IMG/VR virus record: IMGVR_UViG_3300032296_003714
Span: 43,330-107,329 of that record
Length of the DNA: 64,000 nt
Source of the DNA: a virus
Direction: 5' to 3' (one strand)
Made by a program: the position numbers and the translations under genes. Below are positions 43,219-52,537 of the stretch, in pieces (within the stretch, counting starts at the first letter, position 1; each line of letters opens with the position of its first letter). Under the pieces are notes generated by a model that worked only from the letters and a program-made list of their open reading frames with translations, ran no database searches and was not told the DNA's origin.

Positions 43219-45075
43219 ATGGACATTTCGAACAGAATCCTCAGTGATATTACAGTATACATGAAGTATGCGAAGTTTATCCCTGAGTTGAACAGAAGAG
43301 AGACGTGGCAAGAACTAGTCACAAGAAACATGGAGATGCATATTAAGCAGTATCCAAATTTAGAAAAGGAAATCAGAGAGAACTACATGTATGTATTCAA
43401 AAAGCAAGTTCTCCCATCAATGAGGTCAATGCAGTTTGCAGGAAAACCTATTGAAATTTCTCCGAACAGAATCTATAACTGTGCTTTTGCACCAATTGAT
43501 GATTGGAGAGTATTTTCTGAAATCATGTTTTTGTTATTAGGTGGAACAGGTGTTGGCTATTCTGTACAAAAACATCACGTTGAAACATTACCTGAAATCA
43601 TGAAACCAAATAAAGAAAGAAGTAGAAGATGGTTGGTTGCTGACTCAATTGAAGGATGGGCAGACGCTGTAAAAATTTTGGTAAAATCATATTTTTATGG
43701 TGGTTCGCATATCGAGTTCGATTTCAGTGACATCAGGCCAAAAGGTGCAAGATTGGTAACTTCAGGAGGAAAGGCACCTGGACCTCAACCATTGAAAGAA
43801 TGTCTTATCAAACTTGAAGGTATTCTTGATTCCAAAGAAAATGGAGAAAAGTTAAGACCAATTGAAGTTCATGATATGGTTTGTCATATTGCGGATGCGG
43901 TATTGGCTGGCGGTATCAGAAGAGCCGCACTTATCTCATTGTTCTCAGCAACTGATGATGAAATGATTGGATGTAAGTCAGGTGCTTGGTGGGAAACAAA
44001 TCCACAAAGAGGTAGAGCAAATAACTCAGCTGTGTTGCTCCGACACAAAATCACAAAAGATTACTTCATGGACCTTTGGAAGAGAATTGAAGCAAGCGGA
44101 GCTGGTGAACCCGGTATTTACTTGACTAATGATAAAGATTGGGGAACAAACCCTTGTTGTGAAATTGCCTTGAGACCATTCCAATTCTGTAACTTAACAG
44201 AGGTGAATGTGTCAAATGTGGTATCACAAGAAGATTTTGAAGACAGAGTTAGAGCCGCGGCTTTCTGTGGTACACTTCAGGCTGGTTATACAAACTTCCA
44301 TTACCTAAGACCTATTTGGCAAAGAACAACTGAGAAAGACGCTTTGATTGGTGTATCCATGACAGGTATTGGTTCAGGTGCGGTATTGAAATTGGATATG
44401 AAATCCGCCGCAAAAATTGTTAAAGAAGAGAACAAAAGAGTTGCTGAATTACTTGGCATAAATCCTGCGGCGAGAAGTACAACTGTTAAACCAGCAGGTA
44501 CAACTTCATTGACTCTCGGTACATCATCAGGAATCCATGCTTGGCACAATGATTATTATGTCAGAAGAGTTAGAGTTGGAAAGAATGAAGCAATTTACAC
44601 TTACTTAAAAGAAAATCATCCTGAGTTGGTTGAAGATGAATACTTCAGACCACACGATACTGCGGTAATTGGTATTCCACAAAAAGCACCAGAAGGTTCT
44701 ATTTTGAGAAATGAATCACCAATTCAACTACTCGAAAGAGTTAAGAAAGTTCATGTCGATTGGATTAAACCAGGTCACAGAAGTGGTAGTAACTCTCACA
44801 ACGTATCTGCAACAGTTTCTATTCGTGAACACGAATGGCCTGCGGTAGGTGAGTGGATGTGGGAAAATAGAGACCACTATAACGGACTTTCAGTTCTACC
44901 ATATGACGGAGGTACTTACATTCAAGCACCGTTCGAAGATTGTACAAAAGAAAGATATGAAGAATTGATGCAGACATTGCATGAAGTTGACCTATCTAAA
45001 ATTGTAGAGTTGGAAGACGAAACAGATTTGAGTGGTGAGTTGGCTTGTGCTGGTGGAGCTTGTGTATTAGTATAA
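43219..45075 (+). CDS. nrdJ: adenosylcobalamin-dependent ribonucleotide reductase (class II)
   Basis: A 618-residue monomeric RTPR of the Lactobacillus leichmannii type. Catalytic signatures: NRIYNCAF with C88; GTNPCCEIALRPFQFC with N311, C313, E315 and C324; and a C-terminal CAGGACVLV with the redox-active Cys pair. The spacing C313 to C324 equals that of C408 to C419 in the reference enzyme. It supplies dNTPs for phage DNA and needs vitamin B12 from the host, unlike class I. No separate small subunit is required and none is seen. The 'NPCCE' instead of 'NPCGE' adds one extra Cys next to the thiyl-radical Cys. Confidence 0.92.
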   Translation: MDISNRILSDITVYMKYAKFIPELNRRETWQELVTRNMEMHIKQYPNLEKEIRENYMYVFKKQVLPSMRSMQFAGKPIEISPNRIYNCAFAPIDDWRVFSEIMFLLLGGTGVGYSVQKHHVETLPEIMKPNKERSRRWLVADSIEGWADAVKILVKSYFYGGSHIEFDFSDIRPKGARLVTSGGKAPGPQPLKECLIKLEGILDSKENGEKLRPIEVHDMVCHIADAVLAGGIRRAALISLFSATDDEMIGCKSGAWWETNPQRGRANNSAVLLRHKITKDYFMDLWKRIEASGAGEPGIYLTNDKDWGTNPCCEIALRPFQFCNLTEVNVSNVVSQEDFEDRVRAAAFCGTLQAGYTNFHYLRPIWQRTTEKDALIGVSMTGIGSGAVLKLDMKSAAKIVKEENKRVAELLGINPAARSTTVKPAGTTSLTLGTSSGIHAWHNDYYVRRVRVGKNEAIYTYLKENHPELVEDEYFRPHDTAVIGIPQKAPEGSILRNESPIQLLERVKKVHVDWIKPGHRSGSNSHNVSATVSIREHEWPAVGEWMWENRDHYNGLSVLPYDGGTYIQAPFEDCTKERYEELMQTLHEVDLSKIVELEDETDLSGELACAGGACVLV

Positions 45076-45080
45076 AACCT

Positions 45081-45278
45081 ATGGAAAATACAAACAATAA
45101 GAGGGAGAATCAAAATGAGATTCTCCCTTCTGATTATTATATAGATAATGGTAGAGTCGTCTTCACAGAAAGTTATCATGTGAGGAGAGGACATTGCTGT
45201 GGTTCTTATAATGGATGTAGACATTGTCCTTATGAACCGAAAGGAATAAAAGGTAATACTACTTTAGTTGAAAAATAG
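45081..45278 (+). CDS. DUF5522-like Cys-rich small protein
   Basis: A 65-residue protein. I start it at the ATG at 45081 rather than the earlier frame start 45045, which lies within the reductase gene. The core YYIDNGRVVFTESYHVRRGH followed by CCGSYNGCRHCPY is the DUF5522 signature I know from Bacteroidota chromosomes. The four Cys likely bind metal. A strong hairpin at 45102-45128 lies within its first codons. It is probably host-derived. Confidence 0.65.
   Translation: MENTNNKRENQNEILPSDYYIDNGRVVFTESYHVRRGHCCGSYNGCRHCPYEPKGIKGNTTLVEK
45102..45128 (+). terminator. hairpin inside the start of the small Cys-rich gene
   Basis: A perfect 10-bp stem AGGGAGAATC (45102-45111) with GATTCTCCCT (45119-45128), 7-nt loop. 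It lies 26 nt past the reductase stop and could end that transcript. It also sits in codons 8-16 of the downstream ORF, so it may reduce its translation. The following bases TCTGATTATTAT are T-rich but broken. Confidence 0.55.
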
Positions 45279-45286
45279 TCTGTGTA

Positions 45287-45294
45287 TATTTATT
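45287..45294 (+). promoter_or_regulatory. TATTTATA-type motif (variant TATTTATT)
   Basis: The box lies in the gap after the Cys-rich gene and 4 nt before the ATG of the gp25 gene, at the return to the structural block. Confidence 0.5.
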
Positions 45295-45298
45295 TAAT

Positions 45299-45769
45299 AT
45301 GGCAGATGGTACTACATATGGTTTATTTTTTCCATTTCAAGACTCAAGAAGAGGAGATTACCTAGCGCTTACAGAATTTGAACAAGAAGAAGTAAGGTCA
45401 GATTTAATTCATTTGTTATTAACAAGAAAAGGAACAAGGTATTTTTTACCTGACTTTGGAACAAAACTTTACGATTACATATTTGAACCGTTTGACGGAT
45501 TGACATTCAATGCAATCGAATCTGATATCAGAGATTCTATTTCAAGGTATATGCCTAATTTAATAGTAAACAATATATCTATTGAACCAATAACACCTGA
45601 AGAAGAATTTGATGGTACTGTTACAGGTACAATTGGAAGTGTCAGAGTTTACGACATCTATAGAGTACCAGGAAAAAACACATACGAATATACTGCAAAA
45701 GTAAGAATTGATTATTCAATCAATGATTTGACTTTTTCGCAAAGTGATTTCGTTATTATAAATATTTAA
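45299..45769 (+). CDS. gp25: baseplate wedge protein gp25-like
   Basis: A 156-residue protein. The core shows LIHLLLTRKGTRYFLPDFGT, which matches the gp25/lysozyme-like W family where a conserved polar loop packs against the sheath ring. T4 gp25 has 132 residues. It connects the baseplate to the first sheath ring. It sits just before a gp6-like gene, as in T4-type phages, and begins the second baseplate block of the window. Confidence 0.85.
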   Translation: MADGTTYGLFFPFQDSRRGDYLALTEFEQEEVRSDLIHLLLTRKGTRYFLPDFGTKLYDYIFEPFDGLTFNAIESDIRDSISRYMPNLIVNNISIEPITPEEEFDGTVTGTIGSVRVYDIYRVPGKNTYEYTAKVRIDYSINDLTFSQSDFVIINI

Positions 45770-45775
45770 TACAAT

Positions 45776-47614
45776 ATGGCTAACAATAAAATATCATATA
45801 CAGTTAGGGATTACCAAGGAATTAGAGCGGAACTACTTAACTATGTCAAAACTTATTATCCCGAATTAATTCAAGACTTCAACGACGCTTCTGTTTTTTC
45901 TGTGTTTTTGGATTTAAATGCTGCTGTTGCCGATAACCTACATTACCATATTGATAGAAGTATTCAAGAAACAGTATTACAATATGCACAACAAAGGTCA
46001 TCAATATATAATATAGCTAGAACTTATGGATTAAAAATCCCTGGTCAAAGACCTTCAGTATCTTTGGTAGATTTTTCTATAACAGTTCCTGCATTTGGTG
46101 ACAAAGAAGATGAAAGATATTTGGGCACATTAATTAGAGGTTCACAAGTAAGCGGTGCGGGTATTGTTTTTGAAAACATATATGATATTGATTTTACTTC
46201 ACCATACAATGCTCAAGGGTTTCCAAATAGACTTAAGATACCAAATTTTAATACAAATGGGGTCTTACTAAATTATACAATAACTAAAAGAGAACTTGTT
46301 GTTAATGGTATAACAAAAGTATTCAAAAGAGTTATTTCACCAAATGATGTTAGACCATTTTTTGAATTGTTCTTACCTGAAAAAAATGTTTTAGGCATAA
46401 CAAGTGTATTGTTAAAGAATGGTACAGATTATACAAATATACCACCGGCATCTGAATTTGTTGGTTTAGCTAACAGGTGGTATGAAGTTGACGCGCTTGC
46501 CGAAGATAGGGTTTTTATTGAAGACCCAACAAAAGTTGCAGACCAACCAGGAATTAAGGTTGGTAGATATATTCAAACTAGTGACAGATTCATTTCTGAA
46601 TATACTCCTGAAGGTTTTAAAAAAATGACTTTTGGTGGAGGAACAACATCTGCTCAAGACCAGCTTAATTTATTTACTAACTTAGGAGGTCCTTTGAATA
46701 TACAAAATTATTTAAATAATTTTTCATTAGGTTCTGCTTTAGTTCCAAACTCTACATTGTTTGTTCAGTATAGAGTTGGAGGTGGATTAGCAACTAATTT
46801 AGGTACTAATGTAATTAATCAAGTCGGTACTGTTTCATTTTTTGTTAATGGTCCTTCAGAAGTTACAAATCAATCAGTTATAAATTCATTAAGATGTAAT
46901 AACGTAACTGCAGCAATAGGTGGTGCAAACCAACCAAATATAGAGGAGGTTAGAAACTTTGTTTCTTTTAATTTCTCAGCACAAAAAAGAGCTGTTACTG
47001 TTAATGATTATGAGGCGATTATTAGAAATATGCCTTCACAATTTGGAGCACCTGCTAAAGTTGCAATCACAGAAAACGATAATAAGGTTAAAGTACAAAT
47101 ATTATCATATGATACCCAAGGTAAATTAACAAGTGTTGTTTCCAATACTTTAAAACAAAACCTTGCAACATATCTTTCAAACTATAGAATGTTAAATGAT
47201 TATATCTCAATATTAACTGCTGAGGTTATTGATTTAAGTGTTGAAGTTTCTATTGTACTTACTTCAGCACAAAATTCAGGTCAGATTATTACAGATGTTG
47301 TAAGTAGAATCTCAAATTATTTTAATCCGCAATTTAGAGAACTAGGACAAAATGTTAATATCTCCGAGTTGAGAAGTATTATACAAAATCAGACAGGTGT
47401 TTTGAATGTCACATCTATAGATATTTTCAATTTGGTCGGAGGGCAATACTCATCAGCACAAACATCTATGTTATATGCCGACGAAGAAACAAGAAAAATA
47501 CAACCTGTAGATGATACTTTATTTGCAGAACCAAATCAAATTTACCAAGTAAGATTTCCAACAAAAGACATTAAAGTTAGTGTAAAGAACTATCAAACAA
47601 CTACATTATCTTAA
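45776..47614 (+). CDS. gp6: baseplate wedge protein gp6/J-like
   Basis: A 612-residue protein. The N-terminal SYTVRDYQGIRAELLNYVKT and DASVFSVFLDLNAAVADNLHYHIDRS are gp6/Baseplate_J hallmarks, followed by YGLKIPGQRPSVSLV. A later segment KRAVTVNDYEAIIRNMPSQF matches the C-terminal J-type domain. T4 gp6 is 660 residues. It forms the iris-like ring of the baseplate that triggers sheath contraction. It is 6 nt from gp25 and probably co-translated. Confidence 0.88.
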   Translation: MANNKISYTVRDYQGIRAELLNYVKTYYPELIQDFNDASVFSVFLDLNAAVADNLHYHIDRSIQETVLQYAQQRSSIYNIARTYGLKIPGQRPSVSLVDFSITVPAFGDKEDERYLGTLIRGSQVSGAGIVFENIYDIDFTSPYNAQGFPNRLKIPNFNTNGVLLNYTITKRELVVNGITKVFKRVISPNDVRPFFELFLPEKNVLGITSVLLKNGTDYTNIPPASEFVGLANRWYEVDALAEDRVFIEDPTKVADQPGIKVGRYIQTSDRFISEYTPEGFKKMTFGGGTTSAQDQLNLFTNLGGPLNIQNYLNNFSLGSALVPNSTLFVQYRVGGGLATNLGTNVINQVGTVSFFVNGPSEVTNQSVINSLRCNNVTAAIGGANQPNIEEVRNFVSFNFSAQKRAVTVNDYEAIIRNMPSQFGAPAKVAITENDNKVKVQILSYDTQGKLTSVVSNTLKQNLATYLSNYRMLNDYISILTAEVIDLSVEVSIVLTSAQNSGQIITDVVSRISNYFNPQFRELGQNVNISELRSIIQNQTGVLNVTSIDIFNLVGGQYSSAQTSMLYADEETRKIQPVDDTLFAEPNQIYQVRFPTKDIKVSVKNYQTTTLS

Positions 47615-47645
47615 TTCGTTTATTTATTTCATTAAAGTCTTAACT

Positions 47646-47673
47646 TTTAGGGTGGGTAAAAATTTACCCTAAA
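47646..47673 (+). terminator. hairpin after gp6 gene
   Basis: An 8-bp stem TTTAGGGT with ACCCTAAA encloses GGGTAAAAATTT. No T tract follows; TATTTATA starts 2 nt after. It probably separates the gp6 transcript from that of the giant gene. Confidence 0.55.
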
Positions 47674-47674
47674 C

Positions 47675-47682
47675 TATTTATA
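47675..47682 (+). promoter_or_regulatory. TATTTATA motif
   Basis: An exact copy right after the hairpin, 13 nt before the ATG at 47696. Confidence 0.55.
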
Positions 47683-47695
47683 GATTAAAGATTAC

Positions 47696-50600
47696 ATGGG
47701 TCAAAGCCTGAGAATTAGAAGTAAGCTTGGAATTAATCAAACATTAAACGTACCTCTTGACCAAGAATATGAATTTTTGGAGATTTTATCTTTAAAAATT
47801 CTACAGGCAGACATATATACTCGTTCATGTGCAGAATATGGCGTTATTGTTGGTAGGGTAACTGCAAACAATGGATTTGGAGTACCTAACGCAAAAGTTT
47901 CAGTTTTTATACCAATTCAGAATGAAGATTTAGATAATCCATTAATTACAAGTGTATATCCGTATACGGTACCTACAGATAAGAATGAGGACGGATATAG
48001 ATATAACTTGTTACCATATGAGAAATCATATTCTAAACATGCGGCGACAGGAACTTTCCCAACAAGATTAGATGCGTTAACAGATTCAACGGTAATAGAA
48101 CTTGTTGACAAGTATTATAAATTTACTGTCAAAACAAATGATAGTGGTGACTATATGATAATGGGAGTACCTACAGGGTTTCAAACTCTTGTTATGGATG
48201 TAGACCTTTCAGATATAGGTGAGTTCTCACTTACACCACAAGATTTGATAAGGATGGGTTTAGCTACAGAATCACAAGTTGCGGGTAATAAATTCAAAAG
48301 CTCACAAGATTTAGAATCACTTCCTCAAATTATCAGTATAACAAAAACTGTTGAAGTATCTCCATTGTGGGGAGAGCCAGATATATGTCAAATTGCTATC
48401 AACAGAGTTGATTTTGATTTAAGAGACGATGCGAATGTTGATATACAACCAACAGCTGTTTTCATTGGGTCAATGTTTTCAACTGCAGAAAATTTAAGAC
48501 TTAGAAAAAATTGCAAACCAAGAGATAATATGGGAAACCTTTGTAACTTAGTTGCAGGACCTGGACAAATTCTAGCGATAAGACAGACAATTAATCAAGA
48601 TAGTGAGGGTAATCCAATATTAGAGCAATATGAATTAGAACAATCGGGTAATGTAATTGATGAAGATGGTACATGGTTAGTAGAATTACCTATGAATTTG
48701 GATTACATTATAACAAATGAGTTCGGTGAAAGAGTTATATCACCTGACTCTAGCGTTGGTATACCATCAAAAGGAAATTATAGATTTAAGATAAAGTGGC
48801 AACAACCTAAAGATTTAACACAACAAACAAGGAGAGCATATTTTCTTGTTCCGAATGTTAGGGAATTCGGATGGACTTCAAACTCAGACCCTAATTATCT
48901 ACCAACAACTTCATTACAGGGAAAACAGTTGGCTAGTTCATATTATTTTGGATTAGATTGGAGTGGTTATACTGATGGACTAACAACCATATCAGATAAA
49001 AATGCTAAGATAGATGAGATAGTTAAATGTGAAGACACATTTTATTCTTTTGGTTTTAATAAAGTGTATACGGTTTCGGGATTAATTGATGAATATAAAA
49101 ATGGTTTAACTAGAGGGAGATTTATAGGGATAAAAGAAATTGATGATAATGATTGCTCGTCCACAGTAAATAAATTTCCTGTAAACGACGGAGTGAGAAA
49201 TTTCGATTCAATATTTTTTGTTGTGTCTATTTTATTACAAATAATTCAATTAATCGGAGTTCCAATATTAATTGTTCTTCACTTTGTTGCTTGGATATGG
49301 AATAACATATTGGTACCATACAAACTATTATTTACGCTTCTAATGTCATTTCAAGTTGGATGGTATTTATTTGGTTTTTTTTCTAAGTTTATCAGGGCAA
49401 AGGCAATGGCTATTGCGTCAATACTTAATCCTGCTCTTACCGCCGAAGCTGCTGGTTTAGAAACTGCCGCTTGGCAAGACTTGGCAAATTCTGGAAAATG
49501 GGCATTAACTCTTGGACTATTTGAATCTGCAATGAGGGCTACGAAAAAGAGAAACTTTCCACCAATTAAATTAACTAGTATAACCTATCCTAATTGTCAA
49601 ACTTGTCAATGTTCTGGATTTGATTCAAACTCTGAGTTTGGATTAAACGCTGGAGGAGGTACTTTAACAAATTTTGATAATAATGCTGATTATTTGGATA
49701 ATATATCAACAAAAACCGTAATTAGTACATATAATTCTGATGATATCGAAATAGCGACAATTGCGTTTTCTCAAGCAGTTGGGACAAGAACTGACGGTAT
49801 TACTGACAGAACAGTGTATAAAACAATGGAATCACAAGAATTTGTTTATGGAAGTAATACAAATAAGTTTTTTAATTACTCTTTAGATTTACCTTTTGCA
49901 GAAAGAATTAATGTATTTAACCTAAGAAAAAAATATTTTGACGGAGTTAATAAAATAAGTGTAACATTTAATTCGCCTGATAATTCTGTAAATCACTTTG
50001 ATAATACAATAACAATAATATCTAAAACTCCTTTTGAAACAGGAACATTATTTACTTTTGTTGACCCGGCAACAACACAAGATGTTAATTATAGAAATTT
50101 GGGTATAAGTGGAATAACTTTAAACGCCGGACCATCCACATACAATGTTGAATATGCAATTTCTCAAACAACAAATGGCACGGTTTCTTATATCCTTAAT
50201 ACCGGTTCAACGGTTTCTAATTATAAATTTCCATCTGATGTGGAATATTATCAGGTTTTAACTGCAATGACAATATCTGATGCATCCAAAATATGGGAAA
50301 ATACCAATGAATCTTTATTACCTGGATTACTTAATTCCTCAACGGTTGTTAGATATAACGAAAGAACTGATTTTTTATCAGGTTGGGGGTCTGTCAAACA
50401 ATATCCTTCATATAAAATAAGAGAATTATTTGCAGATTTTGATAATCAATATATTTTGATATTACAAAGAGGGGTTGACCCATACTCACCAACTTATACA
50501 AACAAATATGGTATTGGAAAACTTTTAGGATTTCCTACCGAAGATTCTGTTATTATAACAGGAAATACAAGATTGAATATCCCAATTCAAAAATTGACAA

Positions 50601-52537
50601 ATACAAGTGCTTCAGTCCAACTATTTAATAATCAAAATAATATTTTTTACCCTTCTCACTTTTTTAGGGCTGGAGATGATTTTTCTGCTTTTACAACTAA
50701 CAGAGTAGGTTATTATGGTGGATTAGATGCGACAAACACAGTTATTACATATTCTTTTTCTTTAAACACACCAACAATAAATTCAGTAAGAACCACAGTT
50801 TCCTCTTCTAGTAATGGGGCTTTTGATGTTTTTAGTAATCAAGCAAGATATGATTTATCTGAAGATTTATCTGGAGGTGGTTATTATTATGTAAATGCTG
50901 GTAATAAGCCAAGCAACACAACAATATTCTACTACACATCTACATTACTACCAAGTTTAACGGCTAACCCAATGAATATTTCTTCAAAAGTTAATAATGT
51001 TCTAAGAACAGATAGATTACCATCATCAGATTATTTGGATGGTAGCTCATGGAATTATAATCCAAGTTTATTACAACAAAATATAGGTTTCACATTTTAT
51101 GAAATTAATACCGAAAGTGATACCATTACAGTTCAGGGGTACGGTAGCGGTGCTGATATTGTTCCACCTGATATTAGTGGATTAACCGCTAGTCAAAATG
51201 TATTTAATACTTTCGAATGTGAAAATATGGTTAGCCTAAGTTGTTATAGCGGTAATAGTACAAGTTTTGGTGTAAAGAAAGGTTGTTCTGATGAAGATTC
51301 AGTAGAAAACGGATGTTATGTTTTAATGAAAAAACCTCTTACCGATTTGTTTAATGGTAAAGATTTGAAGACTTGGAGTGAATGGGGTTATAGATTCAGG
51401 TTTTTTTATGGGTTATGTAGAGGAGTACTCTCACAAACTTTTGTGAATAACTGGGTTAACGGAACATTATATGCTTATCCAATACAGGTAGATACATACT
51501 ATAATAAACAAAACAAACCAACAACACCTATCTTCTGTAAAGACACCATATATTTTGACAGTAAGACAAATAATTTTTATTACAGAAGTAGTCCATATAA
51601 TAATACATCAGACAAGTTTATAGGAAAAAGTGTCTCAACACAAGCGAGACCTATAAATCAACGATTGTTACAATACCCAACCACAATAATGAATTTAGGA
51701 TGGAAAGATTCTTTTTATTCTGAAATAAGTTTTGACCCAAGCACAAGGGGTTATGTGGTTAATCAACTGAACCCAACAAGTTATTCAGATACATCTGATT
51801 TGGTGAATTTGTTTGTTATCTCAAGAATAACTGATGAAAACTTTATACAGAGATTAACATCAGGATTTAATCCTGATAATTCATTGAATCAATTATTTTC
51901 AAGACCCGAAAGAAGAATTGATGGTGATTTAGCTCAATTAATGTCAATAAATTCAGAAGAAGGTGTTATAAAATTCTCACCCGAATATTATTCTTTGACT
52001 GGGTCTCAGTATGAGCCAGTTATTATTGATAACCCTATTTCAGGGAATCCAACAATCGGAGTTTTCTTTTCTTCAACTACAGAAAATTTACAATTCAAAG
52101 ATTTCTTGTCACCAGGTAGAATTGATTTCAGAGCAACACCAACAGAGAATTTTAAACCATTTAGCTATGGTATCAAATCACAAGAAGTACCTTACTATAA
52201 ATGGGGATTAGAAAGTTCTCAAACAATATTTGGTACCGAACGTAATAACTGGGTAACAAGCCAGGCTCAAATTGGACAATCAAGATATCAGTCTTTGGAC
52301 CGAACAACCGCAACATATTATCAAGGAGATGGAATTGTTAACGACCAAAATAAAAGAGGTTATATTTTTAAAGTAAGTAATGATTCAACTTTGGTTGCTG
52401 GAACACAATATGATAAAGTTAGAGCAAATGAAAATAGTGTATTCTTAGTTGGCGCACCATTTCATTTTTATTTCGGACTAACACAAGGCGCAACCGCACT
52501 AAATAAATTTAAAACAAAGTATGCTTTAGATGAGTAA
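47696..52537 (+). CDS. giant virion-type protein with transmembrane hairpin and Cys cluster, 1613 residues
   Basis: Residues about 40-150 look like a carboxypeptidase-regulatory-type beta sandwich (YGVIVGRVTANNGFGVPNAK, then TNDSGDYMIMGVPTG). Residues about 503-565 form a long hydrophobic hairpin: IFFVVSILLQIIQLIGVPIL, VLHFVAWIWNN, LLFTLLMSFQVGWYLFGFF. A Cys cluster CQTCQC is at 634-639 (C634, C637, C639). Beta-rich adhesin-like domains follow to the C-terminus. In gene order it stands where T4 puts gp7/gp8-type wedge genes, but I see no similarity. The hydrophobic hairpin could insert in a host membrane. Function is inferred only from position. Confidence 0.55.
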   Translation: MGQSLRIRSKLGINQTLNVPLDQEYEFLEILSLKILQADIYTRSCAEYGVIVGRVTANNGFGVPNAKVSVFIPIQNEDLDNPLITSVYPYTVPTDKNEDGYRYNLLPYEKSYSKHAATGTFPTRLDALTDSTVIELVDKYYKFTVKTNDSGDYMIMGVPTGFQTLVMDVDLSDIGEFSLTPQDLIRMGLATESQVAGNKFKSSQDLESLPQIISITKTVEVSPLWGEPDICQIAINRVDFDLRDDANVDIQPTAVFIGSMFSTAENLRLRKNCKPRDNMGNLCNLVAGPGQILAIRQTINQDSEGNPILEQYELEQSGNVIDEDGTWLVELPMNLDYIITNEFGERVISPDSSVGIPSKGNYRFKIKWQQPKDLTQQTRRAYFLVPNVREFGWTSNSDPNYLPTTSLQGKQLASSYYFGLDWSGYTDGLTTISDKNAKIDEIVKCEDTFYSFGFNKVYTVSGLIDEYKNGLTRGRFIGIKEIDDNDCSSTVNKFPVNDGVRNFDSIFFVVSILLQIIQLIGVPILIVLHFVAWIWNNILVPYKLLFTLLMSFQVGWYLFGFFSKFIRAKAMAIASILNPALTAEAAGLETAAWQDLANSGKWALTLGLFESAMRATKKRNFPPIKLTSITYPNCQTCQCSGFDSNSEFGLNAGGGTLTNFDNNADYLDNISTKTVISTYNSDDIEIATIAFSQAVGTRTDGITDRTVYKTMESQEFVYGSNTNKFFNYSLDLPFAERINVFNLRKKYFDGVNKISVTFNSPDNSVNHFDNTITIISKTPFETGTLFTFVDPATTQDVNYRNLGISGITLNAGPSTYNVEYAISQTTNGTVSYILNTGSTVSNYKFPSDVEYYQVLTAMTISDASKIWENTNESLLPGLLNSSTVVRYNERTDFLSGWGSVKQYPSYKIRELFADFDNQYILILQRGVDPYSPTYTNKYGIGKLLGFPTEDSVIITGNTRLNIPIQKLTNTSASVQLFNNQNNIFYPSHFFRAGDDFSAFTTNRVGYYGGLDATNTVITYSFSLNTPTINSVRTTVSSSSNGAFDVFSNQARYDLSEDLSGGGYYYVNAGNKPSNTTIFYYTSTLLPSLTANPMNISSKVNNVLRTDRLPSSDYLDGSSWNYNPSLLQQNIGFTFYEINTESDTITVQGYGSGADIVPPDISGLTASQNVFNTFECENMVSLSCYSGNSTSFGVKKGCSDEDSVENGCYVLMKKPLTDLFNGKDLKTWSEWGYRFRFFYGLCRGVLSQTFVNNWVNGTLYAYPIQVDTYYNKQNKPTTPIFCKDTIYFDSKTNNFYYRSSPYNNTSDKFIGKSVSTQARPINQRLLQYPTTIMNLGWKDSFYSEISFDPSTRGYVVNQLNPTSYSDTSDLVNLFVISRITDENFIQRLTSGFNPDNSLNQLFSRPERRIDGDLAQLMSINSEEGVIKFSPEYYSLTGSQYEPVIIDNPISGNPTIGVFFSSTTENLQFKDFLSPGRIDFRATPTENFKPFSYGIKSQEVPYYKWGLESSQTIFGTERNNWVTSQAQIGQSRYQSLDRTTATYYQGDGIVNDQNKRGYIFKVSNDSTLVAGTQYDKVRANENSVFLVGAPFHFYFGLTQGATALNKFKTKYALDE

